Source: Clostridiales bacterium UBA6386 (GTDB lineage: Bacteria > Bacillota > Clostridia > Oscillospirales > Oscillospiraceae). From it: 64,000 nucleotides of DNA. Both the position numbers and the translations under genes were made by a program. The stretch lies in the NCBI GenBank assembly GCA_002437585.1, contig DJQM01000017.1, positions 21,631-85,630 on the forward strand, in the 5' to 3' direction. Shown piece by piece: positions 33,664 to 41,956 of the stretch. The notes below the pieces were generated by a model. That model saw only the letters and a program-made list of their open reading frames with translations. It was not told the origin of the DNA and did not search any database. Within the stretch, counting starts at the first letter, position 1. Every line of letters begins with the position of its first letter.

Positions 33664-34713
33664 TCAGCCCTTTTCCCGGAGGGCAGCCAGCTCCTCCCGG
33701 ATGTAGGCAAGGGACAGAAGCTTTCCCTTCACCTGCTCCACGTCCAGCAGCTGGGTGTTGTTGGAGTTGAACTCGGTGAGCACATTCCGCTGGGCATCGC
33801 CCACCCAGAAATATTTGTCGTAATTCAGATCCCGCTTGTCAGACGGCACCCGGTAGAAATTCCCCAGGTCGATGGCGTGGGCGCACTCCTCGTTGGTAAG
33901 GAGTGTTTCGTACATTTTTTCGCCGTGGCGGATGCCGATGACCTTGATTTCGTGGCCGGGATGGAACAGCTCCGTCACCGCTTGAGCCAGCACCCGGATG
34001 GTACAGGCGGGAGCCTTCTGCACCAGGATATCGCCGCTGGTGCCGTTTCGGAAGGCGAAAAGCACCAGGTCGACGGCCTCCTCCAGGGACATGATGAATC
34101 GGGTCATGTCCGGCTCGGTGATGGTAATGGGGCTGCCGGACTTGATCTGTTCAATCCACAGAGGGATCACGCTTCCCCGGGAGCACATGACGTTGCCGTA
34201 GCGGGTGCAGCAGATTTTGGTGTCCTCCGGGTCAACCGTCCGGGATTTGGCCACGATGACCTTCTCCATCATGGCCTTGGAGGTGCCCATGGCGTTCACC
34301 GGGTAGGCCGCCTTGTCGGTAGACAGGCAGATCACCGTCTTCACGCCCTCGTCAATGGCCGCGGTAAGCACGTTGTCCGTGCCGATCACGTTGGTCTTCA
34401 CCGCCTCCATGGGGAAAAACTCGCAGGAGGGCACCTGTTTCAGGGCTGCCGCGTGGAAAATGTAGTCCACATTGTGGATGGCGTTTTTCACGGACTGCAA
34501 GTCCCGGACATCGCCGATGAAGAACTTGATTTTTGCCGAGGCTTCGGGCATTTTCGCCTGGAACTCGTGGCGCATGTCGTCCTGCTTCTTTTCGTCCCGG
34601 GAGAAAATCCGGATCTCTCCGATGTCCGTATCCAGAAACCGGTTCAGCACCGCGTTGCCGAAGGAACCGGTGCCGCCGGTGATCATCAGGGTCTTGCCCG
34701 CAAAGATACTCAT
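33664..34713 (-). CDS. capE: UDP-GlcNAc 4,6-dehydratase / 5-epimerase CapE
   Basis: 349 residues. LMITGGTGSFGNAVLNRFLD (dinucleotide site), FSRDEKKQDDMRHEF, HAAALKQVPSCEFFPMEAVK, LSTDKAAYPVNAMGTSKAMM (the MxxxK variant of YxxxK), and RYGNVMCSRGSVIPLWIEQI. These are the CapE/FnlA hallmarks: an inverting dehydratase that gives UDP-4-keto-6-deoxy-L-idose-type sugar and starts UDP-L-FucNAc synthesis. It overlaps the upstream GT4 stop (ATGA) and is followed 13 bases later by capF. Confidence 0.94.
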   Translation of the reverse strand: MSIFAGKTLMITGGTGSFGNAVLNRFLDTDIGEIRIFSRDEKKQDDMRHEFQAKMPEASAKIKFFIGDVRDLQSVKNAIHNVDYIFHAAALKQVPSCEFFPMEAVKTNVIGTDNVLTAAIDEGVKTVICLSTDKAAYPVNAMGTSKAMMEKVIVAKSRTVDPEDTKICCTRYGNVMCSRGSVIPLWIEQIKSGSPITITEPDMTRFIMSLEEAVDLVLFAFRNGTSGDILVQKAPACTIRVLAQAVTELFHPGHEIKVIGIRHGEKMYETLLTNEECAHAIDLGNFYRVPSDKRDLNYDKYFWVGDAQRNVLTEFNSNNTQLLDVEQVKGKLLSLAYIREELAALREKG

Positions 34714-35939
34714 GGTTTCCTCTCTCCTTCCTGCCCCAGAAGCGCCCGGAAAAGGCGGACATACTGGGCAGTGCAAATCTCTTTGGTATATTTTTGTTCG
34801 TACAGGCTGCGGCAGACCCGGCGCATGGACTGCGCCGTCTCCGGGCTATCTTTCAGCGAACGGATTTTTTCCGCCAGAAGGGTTCCCTCGCCGTTTCGCA
34901 CCCAGCAGCCCGCCCCGGCTTCGATATCCGAGACAATGTCGCACTCGTCCATGACGGCAAGCAGCGGGATGCCCTGCATCATGTAGCTGTAGGTTTTGCT
35001 GGGGACGCACAGGCCGGTGCTCCCTGCCACCAACGTCACCAGGGCGCAGTCGCTGATGGCAAGGGCGTTGTCAAAATCCGCCCCGTGGAGAAAGGGGTAC
35101 ACCGCGATATTTTCGATGTTTTCTGCCTGGACGGTCTGCTTCAGTGCCTCCATCTTGTTGCCGTGACCGGCAAAGAGGAAGAATACGTCCGGGTCATTTT
35201 TCAGCTCCCGGACGGCCTGCAAAAGGGTCTGCATGTCCTGCATGGTGCCCATATTGCCGAAATAGGACACGGTAAACCGATCCTTCGTGACCTCCCGGAA
35301 GGGATTTTGCTCCCGGTTTTGGTTGCGCAGCCCCTTGTCCGCGTACCAGTTGGGAATTACGGCGATATTTTCCGCCGGGAAGTCCCGGTGGGTCAAAATG
35401 TAGTCCCTCATCTCCCGGGACAGCGCCACAATCCGATCCGACCGCCTGCAGATGCACCGGTTGATGTGGTTCATCAGCCGGCAGATAGGGTGCTTTTCCC
35501 CCAGGGTGCCGGTGACGGTGGCCACCTCCGGGTACAGATCGTAGCTGACGAAGACCAGCTTTGTGCCAAACAACGCCTTGGCCCAGGTGGCAATCCAAGG
35601 GAGAATCGGCGGGTTGGAATAGACCACCACGCTGCGATAGCCGGATAGCCTCGGCAGGTTCAGCAGCACCATGAAGGTGAAGGAAAAGTAGTTGATGATC
35701 CGCCCCAGAAAGCCGGAGCGATCCAACTGGATGTATTTGAGCCGCCGGATGGAGATTCCCTCCACCGTCTCCCGTTTAGGAACATGAACGGTATCCGAGT
35801 ATTCTCTGGGATAGCCGCAGAGCACCTCCACGGAAAAGCCCGCTTTTTGCAGAGCCTTGGCGGTGTCGAAGGGCAGCTGAGCCGAGGAAATATACTCCGG
35901 GTAGAAAAACTGGCACAGGAACAGAATGTCCTTTTTCAC
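34710..35939 (-). CDS. CapL/WbuB-like L-FucNAc transferase (GT4)
   Basis: 409 residues, GT-B fold with KKDILFLCQFFYPEYISSAQ, YDLYPEVATVTGTLGEKHP, SYFGNMGTMQDMQTLLQA and TGLCVPSKTYSYMMQGIPLL. The unusual PSKxYxYMxxG donor motif in place of E-x7-E is seen in WbuB/CapL-type FucNAc transferases. In S. aureus CapL adds L-FucNAc to lipid-linked D-FucNAc, and the same partner genes surround this one. It starts at GTG (35939), overlapping the upstream stop as GTGA. The substrate is inferred from context. Confidence 0.8.
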   Translation of the reverse strand: MKKDILFLCQFFYPEYISSAQLPFDTAKALQKAGFSVEVLCGYPREYSDTVHVPKRETVEGISIRRLKYIQLDRSGFLGRIINYFSFTFMVLLNLPRLSGYRSVVVYSNPPILPWIATWAKALFGTKLVFVSYDLYPEVATVTGTLGEKHPICRLMNHINRCICRRSDRIVALSREMRDYILTHRDFPAENIAVIPNWYADKGLRNQNREQNPFREVTKDRFTVSYFGNMGTMQDMQTLLQAVRELKNDPDVFFLFAGHGNKMEALKQTVQAENIENIAVYPFLHGADFDNALAISDCALVTLVAGSTGLCVPSKTYSYMMQGIPLLAVMDECDIVSDIEAGAGCWVRNGEGTLLAEKIRSLKDSPETAQSMRRVCRSLYEQKYTKEICTAQYVRLFRALLGQEGERKP

Positions 35940-36814
35940 GCTCCGCCCTCCGTTTCCGCAATGGACTGCTCGAAGCTCACAAGGTTGTAATTTTGGGGGT
36001 AATCGCTGAGGGATTGGTCATAGCAAAGGCTGCCGAAGGCCTTCCCCGCCAGGGCGGTCACATGGGACAGAAGCTTCAACGCCCAGGCGCAGCCGCCCAC
36101 CAGGCAGATGTGCTTTCCGTGGGCTTTCGCGATTTCCCGCACCATGCGGCTGGTGGAAACATACTCTGCGTTCTGGGGGCAGAACAGGCCGTCGGCACCG
36201 TCCTCGATCAGAAGCCTGAGAAATTCGCAAAGGTTATCAATATAGAGCATGGAACGCCGATTGGCGATTTCGGGGAAAATAGGAAGTTTTTTGGCCAGAT
36301 GCGCCAGGGTCTGGTAATTGCCCTTGCAGCCCCTGCCGTAGATCATGGGCGGGCGGAGAATGGCCACCCGGAAGCCGTCGCCCCGAAGAAGGTCCAAATC
36401 CTCCTCGGCCTTTCGCTTGCTGATGCCATAATTGTCCGTGGGGTGCAGAGGGGTGTCGGCGGTGATGGTCAGGGTCTTCCCCACCGGGGCATGAAGGCCG
36501 TAGACGCTTTCCGAGCTGAGAAAGAGGAACTGGGAAACGCCTTCGGCTTTTGCCTTTTGGGCAAGCTCCGCCGTCAGCCGGTGGTTCACCCGGTCGTACA
36601 CATCTGCCTCATCCGGATCATCCTTGGACTTCGGCTGGTGGACGATGGCCGCTGCGTGGACGATGGCGTCAACAGGTTCAAAATCCGCCTGCTTCCAGGT
36701 ACCGTCCCGGAGACTGAGAAAATCCACCCGGTATTTCTCGGGCCAGCGGTTCAGGTAATTTGCCAAAGACCCGCCAATATAGCCCTGGGTGCCGGTAATG
36801 AGGATCCGCTTCAT
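35936..36814 (-). CDS. NAD-dependent epimerase/reductase, CapN-like
   Basis: 292 residues of the extended SDR family: RILITGTQGYIGGSLANYLN (GxxGxxG), VDAIVHAAAIVHQPKSKDDP, LFLSSESVYGLHAPVG, TDNYGISKRKAEEDLDLL (YxxxK) and RPPMIYGRGCKGNYQTLA. With CapM and CapD homologues directly upstream it best matches CapN (WbjF/WbpV relatives), which reduces UDP-4-keto-6-deoxy-GlcNAc to UDP-D-FucNAc. The ATG at 36814 overlaps the sugar transferase stop (ATGA). A C4-epimerase is the main alternative. Confidence 0.82.
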   Translation of the reverse strand: MKRILITGTQGYIGGSLANYLNRWPEKYRVDFLSLRDGTWKQADFEPVDAIVHAAAIVHQPKSKDDPDEADVYDRVNHRLTAELAQKAKAEGVSQFLFLSSESVYGLHAPVGKTLTITADTPLHPTDNYGISKRKAEEDLDLLRGDGFRVAILRPPMIYGRGCKGNYQTLAHLAKKLPIFPEIANRRSMLYIDNLCEFLRLLIEDGADGLFCPQNAEYVSTSRMVREIAKAHGKHICLVGGCAWALKLLSHVTALAGKAFGSLCYDQSLSDYPQNYNLVSFEQSIAETEGGA

Positions 36815-37428
36815 TTGCCCTTCTTCTCCTTTTCCAGCTGGCCGGTGCCGCCCTCCACCACGCCCTCGGACTTGAGCACGGAGCCGATGGTGCCGAAGAA
36901 GCACTTGCAGTCGAAGGCAAAGCTGAGATTTTTCACATACTCCCCGTCGAACCGGGCCTTCACGTCAATGGGCAGCTCGTCCCGGCCGTTGATCTGTGCC
37001 CAGCCGGTGAGCCCCGGGCGCACGTCGTTTGCCCCGTACTTGTCCCGCTCGGCAATCAGATCAAACTGGTTCCACAGAGCCGGACGGGGGCCGATAATGG
37101 CCATTTTACCCGTAAAAATCTGAAAAATCTGGGGAAGCTCGTCAAGGGAGGTCTTACGCAGGAATTTTCCCACCCGGGTGATATACTGCTCCGGGTTTTC
37201 CAGCAGATGGGTGGGCACGTCCTTGGGGGTGCTCACCTTCATGGTGCGGAATTTCAGAATCCAGAAATGGGTCTTGTGGATGCCCACCCGCTTCTGCCGG
37301 AAGAACACCGGCCCCGGATCGTCCGCCACAATGGCAATACAGATCAGAAGGTACACCGGCGACAGCACCACAATGGCGCAGGCGGACAGCAGCAGGTCAA
37401 TCAAACGCTTCGCGTATTTCTGATACAT
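36811..37428 (-). CDS. Undecaprenyl-phosphate sugar-1-phosphate transferase (CapM/PglC type)
   Basis: 205 residues, the small monotopic phosphoglycosyl transferase class. KRLIDLLLSACAIVVLSPVY is the N-terminal membrane re-entrant helix; then PVFFRQKRVGIHKTHFWILK, FRTMKV, KTSLDELPQIFQIFTGKMAI (the DE catalytic dyad) and IGPRPALW, VRPGLTGWAQINGRD. It starts glycan assembly by placing a sugar-1-phosphate, here probably D-FucNAc, on the lipid carrier. Three in-frame ATGs exist (37440, 37434, 37428); 37428 has the best-placed GAGG. Confidence 0.9.
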   Translation of the reverse strand: MYQKYAKRLIDLLLSACAIVVLSPVYLLICIAIVADDPGPVFFRQKRVGIHKTHFWILKFRTMKVSTPKDVPTHLLENPEQYITRVGKFLRKTSLDELPQIFQIFTGKMAIIGPRPALWNQFDLIAERDKYGANDVRPGLTGWAQINGRDELPIDVKARFDGEYVKNLSFAFDCKCFFGTIGSVLKSEGVVEGGTGQLEKEKKGK

Positions 37429-37454
37429 GGTCATCCTCATTTCCCATTATACTT

Positions 37455-39332
37455 CTATACTTCAAGCTTTTTCCGATAGGTTGGCACGATTTCCGCCACA
37501 ATATCCTTCATATTTTCCGTCTCGGCCTCGCAGGCCTCTCTGAGGCACTCCAACTGAGTCAGGAATTTCTCATCGTCCATCTCAATGGGCTTGCCGATGT
37601 GAATGAGCTTGTTGGCGGTCTCCTGGAGACCCTCCTCCTTCATGAGCAGCTCCTCGTAGAGCTTTTCGCCGGGGCGAAGACCGGTGTAGACCACCTTGAT
37701 GTCCACGTCCGGCTCGTAGCCGCTGAGACGGATCATGTTCCGGGCCATGGTGTCGATCTTCACCGGCTCGCCCATGTCGAGAATGAAAATCTCCCCGCCC
37801 TTGGCGTAGTACCCCGCCTGGAGCACCAGGCTCACCGCCTCCGGAATGGTCATGAAATAGCGGATAATGTCCGGGTGGGTCACAGTCACCGGGCCGCCAG
37901 CCGCGATCTGCTTCTTAAAGAGCGGGATCACGCTGCCGTTGCTGCCCAGGACGTTGCCGAAGCGCACTGCCACAAATTCGGTTTTCGACCGGCGGTTCAT
38001 CATCTGGATCACCATTTCGCACAGCCGCTTGGAGGCGCCCATGATGTTGGTGGGGTTCACCGCCTTGTCCGTGGAAATCAGCACGAACCGGCGGACGCCG
38101 TATTTTGCCGCCGCCCGGGCCACCTTGTAGGTGCCGAAGACGTTGTTCTTGATGGCCTCGTTGGGACTGTCCTCCATGAGAGGCACATGCTTGTGGGCCG
38201 CCGCGTGGAAAATCAGGTCAGGCCGGTAATGGCCGATGACCCAATCCACCCGGCTGGTGTCGCGCACGGAGCCGATGAGGACTTCCAGATTCAGCTCCGG
38301 GAAGTTCCGCCGAAGCTCCTGCTGGATGTCATAGGCGTTGTTTTCGTAGATGTCGAAGATGATCAGCATTTCCGGCCCGGCTCCCGCAATCTGCCGGCAC
38401 AGCTCACTGCCGATGCTTCCGCCGCCGCCGGTAACCAGCACGGTTTTCCCATGGACATAGCCCACGATTTCCTCCAGGTTCACCCGGATCGGGTCTCTGC
38501 CCAGCAAATCCTGGGGATCCACCTGGCGAAGCTTGCTGACGCTGACCTCGCCGTTGACCATCTGGTAAATGCCCGGAAGCATCTGCACCTCGCAGCCGGT
38601 GGTGGTGCAGATATCCAGGATTTCCTTGCGCATTTTGGCCGGGCAGCTGGGAATGGCGAAGATAATCTTGCTGATCTTATACTGCTTTGCCATGGCGGGA
38701 ATGTCGTAGCGGTTGCCCACGATGGGCACCCCGCACAGCCGCTTATTCAGCTTCACCGGGTTGTCGTCGATGACGCAGGACAGGTGATCTTTCACATAGT
38801 CGCTGCTCATGAACTCCAAGGCAAGTGCCCGACCCGCGTCTCCCGCGCCGATGAGCATGACATTTTTCAGGCCGTTTGCGTGAGTCATATGGCTGATCTG
38901 CTTCTGAGCCGTCCGCCAGAGCCGATAGGAAAAGCGGATGAGCACCGTCATGGCAAAGCTCAGAAGGTAGCCCATGACCATGCTGCTTCGGGGCATCAGG
39001 AAGCCGTCGAACCGGAACACCAGAATGCCGATGATGGCCAGCACCAGATAGGCTCCCGCGATCCGGAAGACCTCCGAGGTGCTCACAAAAGCCCAGATGC
39101 TGCTGTAGAGCCGGAAGCACAGAAACACTACAATGGTGATGACGCACCAGGGGCCAATGGCAGACAGAAATCCCTGCAAATGCTCCGCACGAATCTCCTG
39201 GAAGGAGAAATCGTACCGGAACCACAACCCCAAGAAAAAGGACAGCATGGTACCTACCACGTCGCCTGCCATGATCAGCAGAACCTTGCCCAGGACGGCC
39301 CGGCTCAAAAACTGGGGTTTCTTCGTGTCCAT
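37455..39332 (-). CDS. capD: UDP-GlcNAc 4,6-dehydratase CapD (WbpM/PglF type, membrane-bound)
   Basis: 625 residues, the full-length class. Four N-terminal transmembrane helices (about 15-120), a CoA-binding-like Rossmann domain (VMLIGAGDAGRALALEFMSS), then the catalytic SDR domain with VLVTGGGGSIGSELCRQIAG, IFHAAAHKHVPLMEDSPNEA and LISTDKAVNPTNIMGASKRL, where methionine replaces the catalytic tyrosine as in CapD/WbpM/PglF. It makes UDP-4-keto-6-deoxy-GlcNAc. First gene of unit 1 and 57 bases after its promoter. Confidence 0.93.
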   Translation of the reverse strand: MDTKKPQFLSRAVLGKVLLIMAGDVVGTMLSFFLGLWFRYDFSFQEIRAEHLQGFLSAIGPWCVITIVVFLCFRLYSSIWAFVSTSEVFRIAGAYLVLAIIGILVFRFDGFLMPRSSMVMGYLLSFAMTVLIRFSYRLWRTAQKQISHMTHANGLKNVMLIGAGDAGRALALEFMSSDYVKDHLSCVIDDNPVKLNKRLCGVPIVGNRYDIPAMAKQYKISKIIFAIPSCPAKMRKEILDICTTTGCEVQMLPGIYQMVNGEVSVSKLRQVDPQDLLGRDPIRVNLEEIVGYVHGKTVLVTGGGGSIGSELCRQIAGAGPEMLIIFDIYENNAYDIQQELRRNFPELNLEVLIGSVRDTSRVDWVIGHYRPDLIFHAAAHKHVPLMEDSPNEAIKNNVFGTYKVARAAAKYGVRRFVLISTDKAVNPTNIMGASKRLCEMVIQMMNRRSKTEFVAVRFGNVLGSNGSVIPLFKKQIAAGGPVTVTHPDIIRYFMTIPEAVSLVLQAGYYAKGGEIFILDMGEPVKIDTMARNMIRLSGYEPDVDIKVVYTGLRPGEKLYEELLMKEEGLQETANKLIHIGKPIEMDDEKFLTQLECLREACEAETENMKDIVAEIVPTYRKKLEV

Positions 39333-39388
39333 TCCCGCTCACCTTCTCATCTTTGTAAGAAATACCCATTTTCCGCATAGTTCGGTTT

Positions 39389-39417
39389 ATTATAACACAT
39401 TATGCCCCATACGGCAA
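39389..39417 (-). promoter_or_regulatory. Promoter of polysaccharide unit 1
   Basis: TTGCCG (39412-39417), 17 bases, TATAAT (39389-39394) on the minus strand, 57 bases before capD. With no other promoter visible inside unit 1 it could drive about 17 kb. Confidence 0.75.
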
Positions 39418-39442
39418 GTAATAGTTTCATGGGAACAAAAAA

Positions 39443-39464
39443 GAGGCACCCATATGGGTACCTC
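39443..39464. repeat. 22-bp palindrome, first copy
   Basis: GAGGCACCCATATGGGTACC and TC: a 22-bp near-perfect palindrome with one mismatch (C at 39447). It recurs as a perfect palindrome at 39650-39671. The two direct copies flank a pair of the 40-bp hairpin repeats. Confidence 0.8.
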
Positions 39465-39496
39465 CACAGCATGTCAAAAAAGTCCGAAAGATACGT

Positions 39497-39536
39497 TGTC
39501 ATTCCGAACCAGTCCGCAGACTGGTGTGGGAATCCC
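39497..39536 (-). repeat. 40-bp hairpin repeat, inverted copy
   Basis: Read on the minus strand it gives GGATTCCCACACCAGTCTGC then GGACTGGTTCGGAATGACA, the same layout as the copies at 39591 and 51109. Differences fall in paired positions (ATTC/GAAT instead of ATTG/CAAT), so base-pairing is preserved. Confidence 0.8.
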
Positions 39537-39590
39537 CCGGTTGAACGTAAAAACTTCCGGTTTTGGAACGAAAATGTTTGAAAATCAGAG

Positions 39591-39630
39591 GGATTGCCAC
39601 GACAGTGTGCGCACTGTCTCGCAATGACAC
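39591..39630 (+). repeat. 40-bp hairpin repeat
   Basis: GGATTGCCACGACAGTGTGC, then GCACTGTCTCGCAATGACAC. Two nested inverted segments, ATTGC/GCAAT outside and GACAGTG/CACTGTC inside, form a hairpin. Related to 39497-39536 (inverted) and 51109-51150. Confidence 0.82.
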
Positions 39631-39649
39631 GGTTTTTCGACAGTCTGAA

Positions 39650-39671
39650 GAGGTACCCATATGGGTACCTC
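39650..39671. repeat. 22-bp palindrome, second copy
   Basis: GAGGTACCCAT and its exact complement: a perfect 22-bp palindrome, 207 bases downstream of the first copy and in the same orientation. No T-run follows, so it is a poor intrinsic terminator. Confidence 0.8.
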
Positions 39672-39763
39672 CAATTTTATCGCTCTTACAGGCCGAAACA
39701 TTTTGACGCGCTTCCGGCGAAGCGGCCGGGGGATTCTTAAGGGGGCGGCTTTTCGGCAGCGCC

Positions 39764-39824
39764 CCTTAAGCCGGCTTCTTATCAATTTTCTTGCCGGGAC
39801 AAGAAAATTGCCTCCGGAGGAACC
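39764..39824 (+). repeat. Dispersed 61-bp repeat (copy also at right window edge)
   Basis: It contains AAGCCGGCTT and an 11-bp perfect stem CAATTTTCTTG-CCGGGA-CAAGAAAATTG followed by CCTCCGGAGGAAC. The reverse complement is present at 63939-64000 with one mismatch. Downstream, 39868-39889 is another palindromic segment (GGGACGATG-AGGG-CATCGTCCC). Confidence 0.85.
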
Positions 39825-39900
39825 AGCGCCAAAACATTCCTTGCGTGTAGGAAGTTTTTTGCTTTGGGACGATGAGGGCATCGTCCCCTACGAGTTCTAT

Positions 39901-40070
39901 TAGGGAAGCTCTGATGAAATTGGCAAGAGCTGGCAGCGAGAGATTTTGGCACGAATGAAAGTTTGGAAAACGCAGGAATACTGTATGTATTTCAAGTTTT
40001 TCAAACTGCACAGTCGGGACAAAAGATCCGTTGTCCAGCCGCAGACGATTGATTCAGAGCTTCCTTAGGG
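39901..40070 (+). repeat. MITE-like repeat, copy B
   Basis: It starts TAGGGAAGCTCTGATGAAAT and ends GATTCAGAGCTTCCTTAGGG, matching the termini of copies A, C and D. The interior is more diverged than in C and D but keeps GCAAGAGCTGGCAGCGAGAG and the GATCCG-TGTCCAGCCGCAGACG block. It lies in the repeat-rich gap 39333-40154, which holds no gene I can support. Confidence 0.85.
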
Positions 40071-40123
40071 TTCTCGGAAGAACAGGGGGATTGCCGCACC
40101 AGTGACATGGCTTTACGGCAAAC

Positions 40124-40147
40124 AGAGGCACCCGGGCGGGTGCCTCT
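40124..40147 (-). terminator. Likely terminator of the rnc-operon
   Basis: A ten-bp stem AGAGGCACCC/GGGTGCCTCT with a four-base loop, eight bases beyond the stop of the last gene. The minus-strand T-run is short (GTTTG), so efficiency may be modest. Confidence 0.6.
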
Positions 40148-40154
40148 TTGGGGG

Positions 40155-41249
40155 TTATCGGGAATTGCGGACGCAGGATTCTACAATGGCTTCCATTTCG
40201 TCCATGTTTTTGCGCATATCCTTGGCCAGAGCGATCTGGCACCGGGCGCGAACCAGGTTGTGATCCGGCCGGCGGATATTGAAATACAGGTCGCCGTCTA
40301 AGTAGTCCGCCAGGAACCGGGTGGCCAGCTCCGCCGTCAGGTCGAAGCAACTCATGGCAAGGGTTCTGATCTCCGTGTCCGTCATGGTTTTCGCGGTCAT
40401 GGAAAGAAAGCCTTCGGCGAAGGCCCGGAATACCTCCAGGTTCACCTGAGCACGGTCGTAATCGGTACAGTCCTCCTCCACCCGGTTGGCCGCAAAGCGG
40501 ATGGCATCGCCGAAATCGTGGCCGATCAGGCCTGGCATAACGGTGTCAAGATCGATAACGATCATGGCTTCATTGGTTTCCGGGGAAAAGAGCACGTTAT
40601 TGATCTTGGTATCGTTATGGGTTACCCGCAGGGGAAGCTCCCCCGCCCGGTACAGATCCGTCAGGCAGCAGGCCCTGTCCTCCACGGACAGAAGGTAGTC
40701 GATCTCCGCCCGGACGGAAGATGCCCGTCCTGCCTTATTTTCTTCCACGCTCCGGCGGAAATCGGCGTACCGCCTGCGGGTATCGTGAAAGCCGGGAATG
40801 GTCTCCACCAAGGAGGAAATGTCAAAATCCTCCAGATCCATCTGAAATTCCCCGAAGGCCTTGCCCGCGCTGCGGACAACGGCCAGATCGGTGACGGTGT
40901 TGTAGGTCACGGAGGGGACGTAGTTCGTCATCCGCCAGAAGTTTTCCCCATCGGCCAGATAGGTCTTCCGGTCGGCGGTATGGTGAAAATGCAGGGCAAG
41001 CTTCCCAGGCTTTTTCGAGCGGATGTGCTCAGTGACGCTGTCGATGTTGTTCATCAGACCCACAGGGTTCCGGAAGGCGTAGGTATTCACGTTCTGCACC
41101 AGGAAGGACTTTTCCTTCCCCTCGGGCAGCCGGAAATTCACCTTGTAGGTACGGTTCACATTGCCCATCTGGATTGTCTCATAGCCCAGGTACGCATAGG
41201 GAATCCGGAAGGCCCGGGAAACCTCCAGCAGCTTGTCAAAAAGCTCCAT
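40155..41249 (-). CDS. N-acetylhexosamine 1-kinase-like phosphotransferase (NahK family)
   Basis: 364 residues of the APH/choline-kinase-like fold. Key motifs: GNVNRTYKVNFRLPEGKEKS with FLVQNVN (nucleotide lysine/loop), THNDTKINNVLF (catalytic loop with Asp and Asn) near 210, and VIDLDTVMPGLIGHDFGDAI near 232-250 (metal-binding Asp). The HNDTKxNNVLF...IDLDTVMPG combination and length match NahK, which phosphorylates GlcNAc/GalNAc at C1 in host-glycan salvage. Aminoglycoside resistance is a less likely reading. Last gene of the dprA-topA-trmFO-plsX-rnc unit, 17 bases after rnc. Confidence 0.8.
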   Translation of the reverse strand: MELFDKLLEVSRAFRIPYAYLGYETIQMGNVNRTYKVNFRLPEGKEKSFLVQNVNTYAFRNPVGLMNNIDSVTEHIRSKKPGKLALHFHHTADRKTYLADGENFWRMTNYVPSVTYNTVTDLAVVRSAGKAFGEFQMDLEDFDISSLVETIPGFHDTRRRYADFRRSVEENKAGRASSVRAEIDYLLSVEDRACCLTDLYRAGELPLRVTHNDTKINNVLFSPETNEAMIVIDLDTVMPGLIGHDFGDAIRFAANRVEEDCTDYDRAQVNLEVFRAFAEGFLSMTAKTMTDTEIRTLAMSCFDLTAELATRFLADYLDGDLYFNIRRPDHNLVRARCQIALAKDMRKNMDEMEAIVESCVRNSR

Positions 41250-41266
41250 ATGTTTCTCCTCTTTCT

Positions 41267-41956
41267 TTACTGAGCCTGCTCTGGAAAAAGCTTCTCCAGA
41301 GCCACCCGAGCCGCATCCTGCTCGGCACGCTTCTTGCTGCTGCCGGTGCCCTTGCCAACCACGGTGCCGTTCAGGCAGACCTCCACCGCAAAGTGCTTAT
41401 CGTGATCCGGGCCGGACTCGCCGATGAGGGTGTAGGTCAGCACCTGGTTCTTCTTCTGCTGCACCAGCTCCTGAAGCTTGGTCTTGTAATCGGCGTTGTG
41501 CAGCTTGGTCACCGGCACCTCCACGAAAATGAACTGCCGGATGATGAGCAGCGCCGCCGCAATGCCCCCGTCTAAGAAGCAGGCGGCGATGACGGACTCC
41601 ATGGCATCGGCCAGAATGGAACTGCGGGTTCTGCCGCCTCCCTGCTCCTCGCCGTGACCCAGGAGCAGATGGGTGCCCAGGCCGATCCGCTCGGCGGCGG
41701 CGGCCAGGGTCTGCTCGCAGACCATATCCGCCCGCATTCTCGTCAGCTCCCCTTCCGGACGGTTGGGAAAATTCCGGTACAGATACTCCGCCACCAGCAT
41801 ACCCAGGACGCTGTCCCCCAGAAACTCCAGCCGCTCGTTGCTGAGCAGGCTGTTGTGCCAACGCTCGTTGGCGTAGGAGGAGTGTGTCACCGCGTTTTGC
41901 AGCAGGGAAATGTTGTGAAAATGATAACCGATGACGGCTTCCAGATCCTTAAGCAT
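41267..41956 (-). CDS. rnc: Ribonuclease III
   Basis: 229 residues. The catalytic motif NERLEFLGDSVLGMLVAEYL (residues about 39-58) and the second acidic site DAMESVIAACFLDGG are intact. A C-terminal double-stranded RNA-binding domain ends GKGTGSSKKRAEQDAARVAL. It cleaves double-stranded RNA in rRNA and mRNA processing. I chose ATG 41956 over the in-frame GTG at 41965; either way it overlaps the plsX stop, so the two are coupled. Confidence 0.95.
   Translation of the reverse strand: MLKDLEAVIGYHFHNISLLQNAVTHSSYANERWHNSLLSNERLEFLGDSVLGMLVAEYLYRNFPNRPEGELTRMRADMVCEQTLAAAAERIGLGTHLLLGHGEEQGGGRTRSSILADAMESVIAACFLDGGIAAALLIIRQFIFVEVPVTKLHNADYKTKLQELVQQKKNQVLTYTLIGESGPDHDKHFAVEVCLNGTVVGKGTGSSKKRAEQDAARVALEKLFPEQAQ

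Noticed and set aside
39443..39671. CRISPR-like direct repeats
   Set aside because: Only two copies of a palindrome 207 bases apart, with no regular spacers and no cas genes.
39661..39903. An 80-codon small protein
   Set aside because: It is a translation of dispersed repeats (palindromes and the 61-bp repeat); no ribosome site and no family.
40155..41249. Aminoglycoside resistance kinase
   Set aside because: The fold is shared, but the HNDTKxNNVLF and IDLDTVMPG motifs and length fit N-acetylhexosamine kinases better.
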